DNA from: Ferrovibrio sp. MS7
GTDB taxonomy: Bacteria > Pseudomonadota > Alphaproteobacteria > Ferrovibrionales > Ferrovibrionaceae
Length of the DNA: 64,000 bases
Direction: 5' to 3'
NCBI RefSeq assembly: GCF_038404985.1
Contig: NZ_JBBKBA010000001.1
Coordinates: forward strand, 586,001 to 650,000
The translations under genes were made by a program, and so were the position numbers. Positions 9,845 through 17,598 of this stretch are shown here, piece after piece. The notes under the pieces are model-generated. The model was not told the origin of the DNA, did not search any database, and saw nothing but the letters and a program-made list of their open reading frames with translations. Numbering within the stretch: the stretch's first letter is position 1; the number at the start of each line of letters is the position of its first letter.

Positions 9845-11074
9845 ATGCATCATGTTTTGATCCCAATCGCACTATGGGCGTTATGCATAGCCAGTCCCAT
9901 TGCAGCTTATGTGCATTACGAATCATTCAATATATGGGTCTTAGCATTTATCTTGTTATTATTGATATTAGCTCTTTTTGGACTGTTCACGACAAAAAAC
10001 CCATTATTCATTCGAGTCCGGAATCTTCGCTTTGAACCCGAAAGACTTGCCGATTTTTATAAATGGCGTGCAGATGCAAATTTCGATAATGGCAGAGTAG
10101 TTAACATAAATAAATTCCGCGCCGAACATCCGCGATGGGAAGCTTCACACATTCGTCCTGCTTTCGCAGAGTGGCGAGATAAAGTCTTCTCTGAAAGCAC
10201 CCCGGTGCAAATTACAGTAACTGATGCTGCAGATATAAACTCACTGAACATTCGTCCAGATATCAATGAACTAAATATTCAGGGCGGCACCTCTCACTTC
10301 AGCGCCGCTGGTAAGAAATTTGGCACAATCCTAATAGCATCCGCGGGTTCGTTATCATTGTCAGACTGCTTCGTTCACGTGTTAATCGTCAACAGGAAGC
10401 ACTCCCTGTCTCTTCATAACTGCTATGTAGGCGAACTTCGGATTCACGATAAATTTGGCTTTTTTAATATGACCGGGGGAGGACTTCTTGGCCTATTCTG
10501 CCGCGAAGGAGAGAATCCATTCGAAAGCAGTGTTCTTTTCAAGAATGTTTATATGCCCCGCAATAGCGATTGCGGGATTGAAACACAGAGCTTGAGGAAT
10601 ATTCGAAAGCATCTTACTTCTATGAACAATGCTCTTTCTGCCGGGATTTTTCATAGCACGGAGCTTGCACTGGATAGAGAACATGAACCTGCGCCAAGCC
10701 GATTCTTTAGTTGGGTGTATGAGATAATTTCCGACTACGGCAACAGCACAGTTAGACCGCTATGTTGGTTATTAGTCTTCTTATCACTAACTTTTATGAC
10801 GATCTTTATTTTTGATGGTGTTCAATTAGAGAAGAGCGAGGGTTTAGTTGGGTGGTGGAGCGCATTGAGTGGTAATGATTTGGAAGCTCAGCTCTTACGC
10901 GCGGCAACATATCCATTTACTTCGCTTTTGAATCCGCTATCTATTTTTGCGAAGCCTGTTCTAATAGCCAAAACAGCATGTATGGCAATGATGCTTACTC
11001 TCCTCAGTTTTCTATCAACCACTTCATTGTTCTTCCTGGTGCTGGCTATTAGACGGCGATTCAAAATCGAATGA
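9845..11074 (+). CDS. AT-rich membrane protein of unknown function, foreign-looking insert
   Basis: A 409-residue protein. Two membrane helices lie in the first 50 residues. A central region of about 150 residues has short regular strand repeats (SLSLSDCFVHVL, HSLSLHNCYVGELRI), suggesting a beta-helix like pentapeptide-type proteins. After SDYGNSTVRPLCWLLVF there are two to three more helices. The phrase YG.S..RPL before a helix is seen in membrane pentapeptide-repeat proteins with channel-like tails, so a membrane sensor or channel is possible. The gene is strikingly AT-rich, roughly 40% G+C by eye, against well over 60% around it. It sits between direct repeats derived from queG, which points to horizontal transfer. 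Confidence 0.75.
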   Translation: MHHVLIPIALWALCIASPIAAYVHYESFNIWVLAFILLLLILALFGLFTTKNPLFIRVRNLRFEPERLADFYKWRADANFDNGRVVNINKFRAEHPRWEASHIRPAFAEWRDKVFSESTPVQITVTDAADINSLNIRPDINELNIQGGTSHFSAAGKKFGTILIASAGSLSLSDCFVHVLIVNRKHSLSLHNCYVGELRIHDKFGFFNMTGGGLLGLFCREGENPFESSVLFKNVYMPRNSDCGIETQSLRNIRKHLTSMNNALSAGIFHSTELALDREHEPAPSRFFSWVYEIISDYGNSTVRPLCWLLVFLSLTFMTIFIFDGVQLEKSEGLVGWWSALSGNDLEAQLLRAATYPFTSLLNPLSIFAKPVLIAKTACMAMMLTLLSFLSTTSLFFLVLAIRRRFKIE

Positions 11075-11090
11075 TCTTTAAAACAACTCA

Positions 11091-11117
11091 TGGATACCCC
11101 GCCTGCGCGGGGCTTGA
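11091..11117. repeat. REP-like hairpin downstream of queG
   Basis: The core arms ccccgc and gcgggg surround the loop ctgc, with weaker outer pairing. It is the right-hand partner of the hairpin at 9611-9638 and lies at the same distance from the QueG stop codon, so hairpin and queG end were duplicated as one block. Confidence 0.7.
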
Positions 11118-11125
11118 CGAAAAGG

Positions 11126-12253
11126 TCATTCAAGTTCGCTTAGCACCGTCGCGTCCTGTTCCAGGGCGCGGCGTTTTGCTGCGTAGGCCGAAAATTCCGC
11201 CGCCGGCATGAGCTGTTTCAGCGCCCAGGCGGCCATGGCGCGCACTGGCATTGCCGGGTCTTCGCTCAGGCGCAGCAGATCGGGAATGGCGGCGGCATCG
11301 CCGCTGTTACCGAGCGCAATGCAGACATTGCGGATGAAACGGTCGCGGCCGATGCGCTTCACGGCATTGCGCGCGAACATCTCGCGGAAGCCGGTATCAT
11401 CGAGCTTGGCCAGATCCAACAAGGACGGCGCCTTCAATTCGGCACGGGCCTGGATTTCTGCGTCTCGGGCGGCTTGGGCGAATTTGTTCCACGGACAGGC
11501 GGCGAGGCAATCGTCGCAGCCATAGATGCGGTTGCCCATGGGTTTGCGGAATTCCGGGGCGATCACGCCATCGAATTCGATGGTGAGATACGAAATGCAG
11601 CGCCGCGCATCGAGTTCGTAGGGCGCCGGAAACGCCCTGGTCGGGCAGATATCGAGGCAGGCCTGGCAGGAGCCGCAATGGTCCTGCTCCGGCGCGTCCG
11701 ACTCGAGATCGGCTGCGGTGAGGATGGCGCCGAGGAACAGCCAGGAGCCGAATTGCCGCGAGACCAGATTGGTATGCTTGCCCTGCCAGCCAATGCCGGA
11801 CGCCTGCGCCAGCGGCTTTTCCATCAGCGGCGCGGTATCGACGAAAACTTTCAGCGGCCGGCCGGTTTCGCGCTCGAGCCAAGCGCCCAGGCTCTTGAGC
11901 TTCTTCTTCACCACCAGATGATAATCACGGCCATGGGCATAGACCGAGATGGCGGCGCGGTCACGCTGCGTCAGAATCTCGAGCGGGTCATGCTCAGGGC
12001 CATAATTCAGACCCAGCGCAATGATGCTTCTGGCTTCAGGCCAGAGTGCCGCAGGATGGCGGCGGCGCGGCGCGCGTTCGCCTTCCGCCAGCCATAGCAT
12101 CTCACCATGGCGGCCCAGTTCAACGAAGCGGTCGAGCCGGGCGCCATGTTCGGGACCAATCGACGCAACATCCGCAATGCCGACCGCGTCGAAGCCCTCG
12201 GCTTCAGCGCGCGCCCTAATCGCCTGGGCCCGGATGCGGCCCGCGAGAGTCAC
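11126..12253 (-). CDS. queG: Epoxyqueuosine reductase QueG
   Basis: A 375-residue protein that performs the last step of queuosine synthesis in tRNA, reducing epoxyqueuosine with a cobalamin and two [4Fe-4S] clusters. Cluster motifs are visible as CGSCQACLDICPTRAF and CDDCLAACPWN; the C-terminal 100 residues form HEAT-like helices. The start is GTG at 12253, eight bases after the RidA stop. QueG needs cobalamin, which fits the B12 uptake genes in this window. The last 115 bases are duplicated at 9645-9760. Confidence 0.94.
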   Translation of the reverse strand: MTLAGRIRAQAIRARAEAEGFDAVGIADVASIGPEHGARLDRFVELGRHGEMLWLAEGERAPRRRHPAALWPEARSIIALGLNYGPEHDPLEILTQRDRAAISVYAHGRDYHLVVKKKLKSLGAWLERETGRPLKVFVDTAPLMEKPLAQASGIGWQGKHTNLVSRQFGSWLFLGAILTAADLESDAPEQDHCGSCQACLDICPTRAFPAPYELDARRCISYLTIEFDGVIAPEFRKPMGNRIYGCDDCLAACPWNKFAQAARDAEIQARAELKAPSLLDLAKLDDTGFREMFARNAVKRIGRDRFIRNVCIALGNSGDAAAIPDLLRLSEDPAMPVRAMAAWALKQLMPAAEFSAYAAKRRALEQDATVLSELE

Positions 12254-12261
12254 ATCCGGCT

Positions 12262-12612
12262 TTAGGCGATGGCCGCGATGACGGCGATCTCGACCTTGTA
12301 GGCCGGCGCCGCCAGCTTGGCTTCCACAGTGGCGCGGGCCGGGGTGTGGCCCTGCGGCACCCAGGCATCCCAGGCGGCATTCATCGCGGCGAAATCGGCG
12401 ATGTCCGGCAGGTAGATGGTGGCCGAGAGGATCTTGGTCTTGTCGGTGCCGGCAGCGGCCAAGAGCTTGTCGATCTGGCCCAGGATCACCTTGGTCTGCG
12501 CCGTGGTGTCGCCGCTGGTGTCAGACGCCACCTGGCCGGCGAGATAGACGGTGTTGCCATGCACCACGGCCTGGGACATGCGCGGGCCGACTTCGATGCG
12601 ACGGATGCTCAT
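12262..12612 (-). CDS. RidA-family (YjgF/YER057c) protein
   Basis: A 116-residue protein of the Rid family. RidA hydrolyses reactive enamine/imine intermediates released by PLP enzymes. The family pattern is visible: SQAVVHGNTVYLAGQVA near the start and the PARATVEAKLAAPAYKVEI end, which keeps the conserved arginine before the VE strand. It lies directly upstream of queG and is likely co-transcribed with it. Subfamily (true RidA against Rid1-7) cannot be settled by eye. Confidence 0.87.
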   Translation of the reverse strand: MSIRRIEVGPRMSQAVVHGNTVYLAGQVASDTSGDTTAQTKVILGQIDKLLAAAGTDKTKILSATIYLPDIADFAAMNAAWDAWVPQGHTPARATVEAKLAAPAYKVEIAVIAAIA

Positions 12613-12651
12613 GGATGTTGTTCCTTATTTCTTGTGTGGAGCGAGACTAAA

Positions 12652-13320
12652 TCAGAAATCGAGATCGGCATAATGCTTCGGCGGCGGCAGGCCAGGCAGG
12701 TGATCCGCCAGCAGGGGCCGGAAGCTGGGCCGCGACTTCACCCGCGCATACCAATCCTTGGCGGCAGGGTGATCGTCCCACGGCACATCGCCGAGATAAT
12801 CCAGGCAGCTTAAATGTGCGGCCGCCGTGATGTCGGCCAGGCTGAAATCGTCGCCAGCCAGCCATTTGCGCCGCTCGGCGAGATAGCCGATATAGCCGAG
12901 ATGGTGCTTCAGGTTCTGATGCGCGATGCGGATGCTGCCGCTGTCCGGCTGGCCGCCGCCCATGTAGCGCCGCAGCACCTTCTCGAAGATCAGCGCGTCC
13001 GAGGCTTCGCGGCTGAACTTGAGATCGAACCAGCTTACCAGCCGGCGCGTCTCGGCGCGGCCCGGCGGGTCGAAGCCGATCAGCATCTTGTTGGGATAAA
13101 CCTCGTCGAGGTATTCGCAGATGGCGAGGCTCTCGACCAGCACGCTGCCGTCATGCTCGATCAGCACCGGCACCAGGCCGGCCGGGTTGAGCGCCAGGAA
13201 CTCGTCGCGCCGCTCCCATACCTTCTCCACCACCAGTTCGCAATCGAGCCCCTTTTCCTTCAACAGGATGCGGACCTTGCGGCAGAACGGGGAGAGCCAG
13301 AAATGATACAGCTTGCGCAT
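12652..13320 (-). CDS. Glutathione S-transferase family protein
   Basis: A 222-residue protein with a thioredoxin-like N-terminal domain (MRKLYHFWLSPFCRKVRILL, then VPVLIEHDGSVLVESLAICEYLDE, which holds the cis-Pro and the glutathione-binding ES pair) and an all-helical C-terminal domain with DDFSLADITAAAHLSCLDY. Ser10 or Cys13 of SPFC is the probable catalytic residue. The start at 13320 is chosen because the thioredoxin strand begins there. Substrate unknown. It may be transcribed with ridA and queG, 39 bases downstream. Confidence 0.9.
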   Translation of the reverse strand: MRKLYHFWLSPFCRKVRILLKEKGLDCELVVEKVWERRDEFLALNPAGLVPVLIEHDGSVLVESLAICEYLDEVYPNKMLIGFDPPGRAETRRLVSWFDLKFSREASDALIFEKVLRRYMGGGQPDSGSIRIAHQNLKHHLGYIGYLAERRKWLAGDDFSLADITAAAHLSCLDYLGDVPWDDHPAAKDWYARVKSRPSFRPLLADHLPGLPPPKHYADLDF

Positions 13321-13373
13321 GGCGCCGGAGGGTAGCAAAAGCCGCCGCGGCGCAAAAGATTCGGGGGCGTAAA

Positions 13374-14120
13374 TTACGGATCAAATTCCGGCAAATTCCG
13401 CACTTCCCGATAGAGTGGCGCGAAGTCCGGTTCGGTCGCCCGCATCAATTGCTCGAACGAGGATATGACGAAATACGTCGTCTGGTAGCGGTCGATATGG
13501 TAGCGCGTGCGCAGGATCCGCTTGAGGTCGAAGGGGCGCCGGGTCGGCACTGGCGAGTCCAGGCTGTAGAGCACCTCGCCATGGGAGGAGAGTATCCCGG
13601 CGCCATGGATGCGCGGGCCGTCGCCGGCATCAATCAGGCCGAATTCCACCGTGTACCAGTAGAGCCGGGCGATCATGTCCAGCGCACCGAGCTTTTCCGC
13701 CTTCAGGCCGCCTTCGCCATAGGCCTGCATGTAATCGGCGAAAATCGGGTGGCTGAACAGCGGCACATGGCCGAACAGGTCATGGAACAGGTCCGGCTCC
13801 TGCAGGTAATCCAGCTTGTCGCGCGGCCTGAGCCACCAGGTGACCGGGAAACGCCGCGCCGCCAGGTGGCGGAAGAAAGTGGCGTCATCCAGAAAGCCAT
13901 CCACCGGGGCCAGGCGCCAGCCGGTGACGCGCTCCAGCCGGTCGGAAACCCGCTCCAGTTCCGGCACCGCATCCGGCGAGAGGCCGAGACTTTGCAGGCC
14001 GGCGAGGAATTCCGGGCAGGCGCGGCCTTGCACCAGCCGGCTCTGGCGCTCGAACAACAGCCGCCAGACGGCGCGGCTTTCGGCATCCTGCTGGGTGTGG
14101 TGGTCGAGTAGGGCGAGCAT
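13374..14120 (-). CDS. phhA: Phenylalanine 4-monooxygenase
   Basis: A 248-residue single-domain bacterial enzyme that hydroxylates phenylalanine to tyrosine with iron and a pterin cofactor. The iron site is clear: FHDLFGHVPLF gives the two histidines and YWYTVEFGL gives the glutamate. No regulatory ACT domain is present, as usual for bacterial forms. The ATG at 14120 follows AGGAGGCTGCC. It is divergent from an Lrp-type regulator, the usual arrangement for phenylalanine/tyrosine catabolism genes. Confidence 0.95.
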   Translation of the reverse strand: MLALLDHHTQQDAESRAVWRLLFERQSRLVQGRACPEFLAGLQSLGLSPDAVPELERVSDRLERVTGWRLAPVDGFLDDATFFRHLAARRFPVTWWLRPRDKLDYLQEPDLFHDLFGHVPLFSHPIFADYMQAYGEGGLKAEKLGALDMIARLYWYTVEFGLIDAGDGPRIHGAGILSSHGEVLYSLDSPVPTRRPFDLKRILRTRYHIDRYQTTYFVISSFEQLMRATEPDFAPLYREVRNLPEFDP

Positions 14121-14168
14121 GGCAGCCTCCTGATGCTGCCCGAGGATACGCCCGGATTGCCGCTATTT

Positions 14169-14239
14169 CCGTGCGACCTGCACGGATTAATTGCCATTAA
14201 TGCATGATACTTGCAGATAAATTACATTTTCTGCATGAT
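14169..14239. promoter_or_regulatory. Candidate Lrp-type operator region between phhA and its regulator
   Basis: The divergent intergenic region contains the inverted repeat ccgtgc-gacct-gcacgg (14169-14185) and two direct copies of tgcatgat, at 14201-14208 and 14232-14239. The copies are 31 bases apart, close to three helical turns, so they lie on the same DNA face. That is what an octameric Lrp/AsnC protein would use. No binding data can be seen here. Confidence 0.4.
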
Positions 14240-14245
14240 TACATC

Positions 14246-14713
14246 ATGACCGAGCTGGATGCCGCCGATCTCCGCCTGCTTGCCGCCCTGCAGCGCCAAG
14301 GCCGCGCCAGCAATATCGTGCTAGGCGAGGCCATCGGCGCCAGCGCCAGCCAGGTCAGCCGCCGGCTGGCCCGGCTGGAGGAAGCCGGGGTGATCGAGGG
14401 CTATGCCGCCTTGCTGAAACCCGAAGCCGTGGGGCTGACGGTGATGGCGGTGTCGCTGGTCTCGCTGGAGCGCCACGCCGAGGCGGTGGTGCATGATTTC
14501 GAGGCCTTCGTGGCGGCGGCGCCGGAAATCCTCGATTGCTATGCCATCACCGGGGAGGCCGATTTCGTGCTGCGCGTGGTGGTGGCCGACCTCGCCGCCC
14601 TTGCCGACCTGATCAGCCGGCGGCTGCTGCGGCTGGCCGGCATCCGCAGCGTCCGCTCCAGCATCGTGCTGCAGCGGATCAAGCAGACGCCCGTATTGCC
14701 GTTACGCGCTTAG
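14246..14713 (+). CDS. Lrp/AsnC-family transcriptional regulator
   Basis: A 155-residue protein with an N-terminal winged helix (LDAADLRLLAALQRQGRASN, then GASASQVSRRLARLEEAGVI as recognition helix) and a C-terminal RAM effector domain (CYAITGEADFVLRVVVADLA). RAM domains bind amino acids. The start at 14246 gives the usual N-terminus. It is divergent from phhA, so it probably controls phenylalanine hydroxylation in response to an aromatic amino acid, as the related PhhR/Lrp-type pairs do in other proteobacteria. The inducer is inferred. Confidence 0.9.
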   Translation: MTELDAADLRLLAALQRQGRASNIVLGEAIGASASQVSRRLARLEEAGVIEGYAALLKPEAVGLTVMAVSLVSLERHAEAVVHDFEAFVAAAPEILDCYAITGEADFVLRVVVADLAALADLISRRLLRLAGIRSVRSSIVLQRIKQTPVLPLRA

Positions 14714-14721
14714 GAATTCCC

Positions 14722-15627
14722 CTAACCGTTTAGGAAGGCTGGCGTCGCCGAGCCGGCGAGCAGTTCGATCAGCCCGGTCATCGCCGCGCGCACGCGCTCG
14801 AAACCGGCATTGCGCTCGATCTTCTGCTCATCCATGTAGAGATCACGGTTGATCTCGATCTGCAGCGTGTGAAAACCCGCCTCGCGCCGCGTGTAATGCT
14901 GGGTGATGAAACCACCGGCATAGGGCTTGTTGCGCGCCACGCCGAAACCGCGCTCGCGCAGGTAAGCCTCGACGCGGTCGACCAGGCGGCCGGGGCAGGA
15001 CACGCCATGGAAATCGCCCAGCACCATGTCGGCGCGGCGCTGGCCATGGTCCGGCATGTTGGCGCCGCCGACGCTCGGCATGGAATGGCAATCCAGCAGC
15101 AGGGCGGCACCGGCGGAGTCGTGCGCGGCATCAAGCAACTGCCGCAATGCGCCATGATACGGCCGCCACAGGGTCTCGACGCGGCGCTCGGCTTCGGAGA
15201 AGGGCAGCTTGTCGCGATAGATTTCCTGGCCGCCGGCCACCACCTTGGCAATGGTGCCAAGACCGGCGGAAATCTTGCTGGAGCGGGTGGTGACATGGCC
15301 CGGCAGCGGATCGGAGAACATCGCCGGGTCGAGTTCGTAGGGCTCGCGGTTGGGATCGCAATAGGCGCGCGGGAACAGGGCCTCCAGCAGCGGAGCACCG
15401 AGGCCTGGCGCCGCATTCACCAGTTCATGCACGAAGGCATCCTCGGATTTGCGCAAAGTGACCGGGTCCAGCCGGCTCATATCGCGGAAATCCGCCGGAT
15501 ATTCCGCACCGCTATGGGGCGAGGAGACCACCAGGCCGCTGCGCTTGCCCTGCGGCTGGGTCAGCCGGATCGGCGGGTCGACGGGGGCCGTGTAGGTGGC
15601 GGGGGCAAGCGGCGCGGCAGCGGACAT
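14722..15627 (-). CDS. N-formylglutamate amidohydrolase family protein
   Basis: A 301-residue protein of the FGase family (HutG-like), zinc enzymes that release formate from N-formylglutamate in histidine breakdown. The family start SSPHSGAEYPADF is present, as are LLLDCHSMPSVGG and the late HTLQIEINRDLYMDE segment. No other hut gene is nearby, so it may act on another N-acyl amino acid. It is convergent with the Lrp-type gene, eight bases away. Confidence 0.88.
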   Translation of the reverse strand: MSAAAPLAPATYTAPVDPPIRLTQPQGKRSGLVVSSPHSGAEYPADFRDMSRLDPVTLRKSEDAFVHELVNAAPGLGAPLLEALFPRAYCDPNREPYELDPAMFSDPLPGHVTTRSSKISAGLGTIAKVVAGGQEIYRDKLPFSEAERRVETLWRPYHGALRQLLDAAHDSAGAALLLDCHSMPSVGGANMPDHGQRRADMVLGDFHGVSCPGRLVDRVEAYLRERGFGVARNKPYAGGFITQHYTRREAGFHTLQIEINRDLYMDEQKIERNAGFERVRAAMTGLIELLAGSATPAFLNG

Positions 15628-15775
15628 ATGAAGCTTTCAAGCTCGGAAAACGGGGCGGCTGGCTTAAGTATATGAGCGGATTATGGTCAGGCGCGAGACG
15701 CTTGCCAACCGCCGCCGCAGCCGATAAAAGCAGCCACCCGCACGGCCCAGGCCGGCAGCGGCGGCAGCGTGGCAT

Positions 15776-15850
15776 GGGCGGTTAGCTCAGCGGTAGAGCA
15801 CTACCTTGACATGGTAGGGGTCACAAGTTCGATCCTTGTACCGCCCACCA
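15776..15850 (+). tRNA. tRNA-Val (GAC)
   Basis: A 75-base cloverleaf with acceptor arms GGGCGGT and ACCGCCC, D-arm GCTC/GAGC, anticodon stem CTACC/GGTAG with loop TTGACAT (anticodon GAC), T-arm around GTTCGATCC, discriminator A and an encoded CCA end. The methyltransferase and glycosyltransferase run begins about 200 bases downstream. Confidence 0.97.
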
Positions 15851-16046
15851 CGCAACCCCCTTTCCCGGTTCAGAAATTTCCTCGCAAGACGGCGCTTTCC
15901 GGCACCGGCGTTAACCAATTGCTTGCCATTTCCCGCCATCCTGCAGCGGGTACCCGGAGCAATTTCCGCGCGCAACACAGCGCCGTGGCCGGGCAGCCCA
16001 TATGGTGCGGCCAGGATGGTGCCGCCAGTTGGCGCAAGGCGGGGCG

Positions 16047-16793
16047 ATGGAATTCCGGAACTACATGAGCGGCAACTTCTTCGCCATCAACGATGCGCCG
16101 ACCTTCGGCATGCACATGAAGAAGGCGCTGAAGGAGGTGAAGTATGGCGGCATCTTCGCCAGCGACAACCTGGTCACCTTCTCGAAAAATCTGAGCTTCC
16201 TGGGCGATGCCAAATTCATGGCCGCCGTGGAGCGCCATGTGAATACCGATATCGAGCGCGCCATCATCTGGCGGCAATATATCGTGGCCTGGGCGGCACG
16301 CCAGGGCATGAAGCTGGAAGGCGATTTCGTCGAATGCGCCTGCTACAAGGGCACCACGGCGCGTATCGTCTGCGACTACCTGGATTTCGGCGCCTCGAAC
16401 AAGCATTACTATCTCTATGACTTGTTCGAGCATGATCCGAGCATGCCGCATCATTCGATGACCGAGCATAGCAAGGAACTCTACGCCAAGACCAAGGCAC
16501 GTTTCGCCGAGTTCAAGAATGTCACGGTAACGCAGGGCGCGGTGCCGGAGGTGCTGCACCAGGTGGCGCCGGAAAAGATCGCCTTCCTGCATATCGACCT
16601 CAACAATGCCGATGCCGAGATCGGTGCGCTGGAACTGTTGTTCGATCGCCTGGTGCCGGGCGGCATCATGATCCTGGATGACTATGGCTGGATCTTCTAT
16701 CACCCGCAGAAGACCGCCGAGGATCCCTGGCTTGAGAAACGCGGCTATCATGTGCTGGAGTTGCCGACCGGCCAGGGTCTGGTTATCAAGTAG
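16047..16793 (+). CDS. TylF/macrocin-O-methyltransferase-like protein, copy 1
   Basis: A 248-residue protein resembling class I SAM-dependent methyltransferases of the TylF/MycF type. Visible elements are EGDFVECACYKGTTARIVCDYL (SAM-binding loop region), LFEHDPSMPHHSMTEHS, EKIAFLHIDLNNADAEIGAL and PGGIMILDDYGW, the last two containing the metal-binding aspartates of the family. The ATG at 16047 was chosen by alignment with the neighbouring copy; an earlier start at 16002 has no counterpart there. It is tandemly duplicated with the next gene, 14 bases downstream. The acceptor is unknown; a sugar or polysaccharide is plausible next to a glycosyltransferase. Confidence 0.85.
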   Translation: MEFRNYMSGNFFAINDAPTFGMHMKKALKEVKYGGIFASDNLVTFSKNLSFLGDAKFMAAVERHVNTDIERAIIWRQYIVAWAARQGMKLEGDFVECACYKGTTARIVCDYLDFGASNKHYYLYDLFEHDPSMPHHSMTEHSKELYAKTKARFAEFKNVTVTQGAVPEVLHQVAPEKIAFLHIDLNNADAEIGALELLFDRLVPGGIMILDDYGWIFYHPQKTAEDPWLEKRGYHVLELPTGQGLVIK

Positions 16794-16807
16794 GGCATGG
16801 TGATCAA

Positions 16808-17563
16808 ATGATCGAAGCCGACTACCGCAACTTCCTTGGCACGATCTTCTTCGCCGTGAAGGACAAGGACGCCTTCTCGCGCGCGCTGCGCGACCTGCTG
16901 GCCGAGGTCAAGCTCGGCGGCATCTTCACCGGCGACAACCTGATCACGCTATCCAAGACCATGGGCTTTCTCGACGACGCTAAACTGATGGATGCGGTGA
17001 AGCGCCATGTCGACAACAACACCGAGCGCAGCATCCTGTGGCGCCAGGCAGTGGTCGCCTGGGCAGCCCATGAGGGCCTGCGACGCGAAGGCGATTTCGT
17101 CGAATGCGCCTGCTACAAGGGCACCACGGCGCGCATCGTCTGCGATTACCTCGATTTCGCCTCACTCGACCGGCATTACTATCTCTACGACCTGTTCGAG
17201 CATGATCCGAGCATGCCGCATCATTCGATGACCGAGCATAGCAAGGAACTCTACGCCAAGACCAAAGAGCGCTTCGCCGCGTTTCCCAATGTCACGGTGA
17301 CTCAAGGGGCGGTGCCGGAAATCCTGCACAAGGTGGCGCCCGAGAAGATCGCCTTCCTGCATATCGACCTCAACAACGCGGATGCCGAGATCGGTGCGCT
17401 GGAAATGCTGTTCGACCGCATGAGCCCCGGTGCCATCCTGATCCTGGATGATTTCGGCTGGATCTTCTATCAGGCGCAGCACAAGGCCGAGGTCGCCTGG
17501 ATGGAAAAGCGCGGCTACCGCATTCTGGAATTGCCCACCGGCCAGGGCATGGTTATCAAGTAG
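16808..17563 (+). CDS. TylF/macrocin-O-methyltransferase-like protein, copy 2
   Basis: A 251-residue paralogue of the preceding gene along its full length, with the same SAM and metal motifs (EGDFVECACYKGTTARIV, FLHIDLNNADAEIGALEML, ILDDFGW). Divergence is strongest in the first 60 residues. At DNA level a block of about 75 bases (17187-17265 against 16423-16501) is almost unchanged even at third positions, which suggests recent duplication or gene conversion. The two proteins may modify neighbouring positions of one product. Confidence 0.85.
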   Translation: MIEADYRNFLGTIFFAVKDKDAFSRALRDLLAEVKLGGIFTGDNLITLSKTMGFLDDAKLMDAVKRHVDNNTERSILWRQAVVAWAAHEGLRREGDFVECACYKGTTARIVCDYLDFASLDRHYYLYDLFEHDPSMPHHSMTEHSKELYAKTKERFAAFPNVTVTQGAVPEILHKVAPEKIAFLHIDLNNADAEIGALEMLFDRMSPGAILILDDFGWIFYQAQHKAEVAWMEKRGYRILELPTGQGMVIK

Positions 17564-17598
17564 GGCACGGCAATAAAGTAAGGTAGGGTGATCACGTA

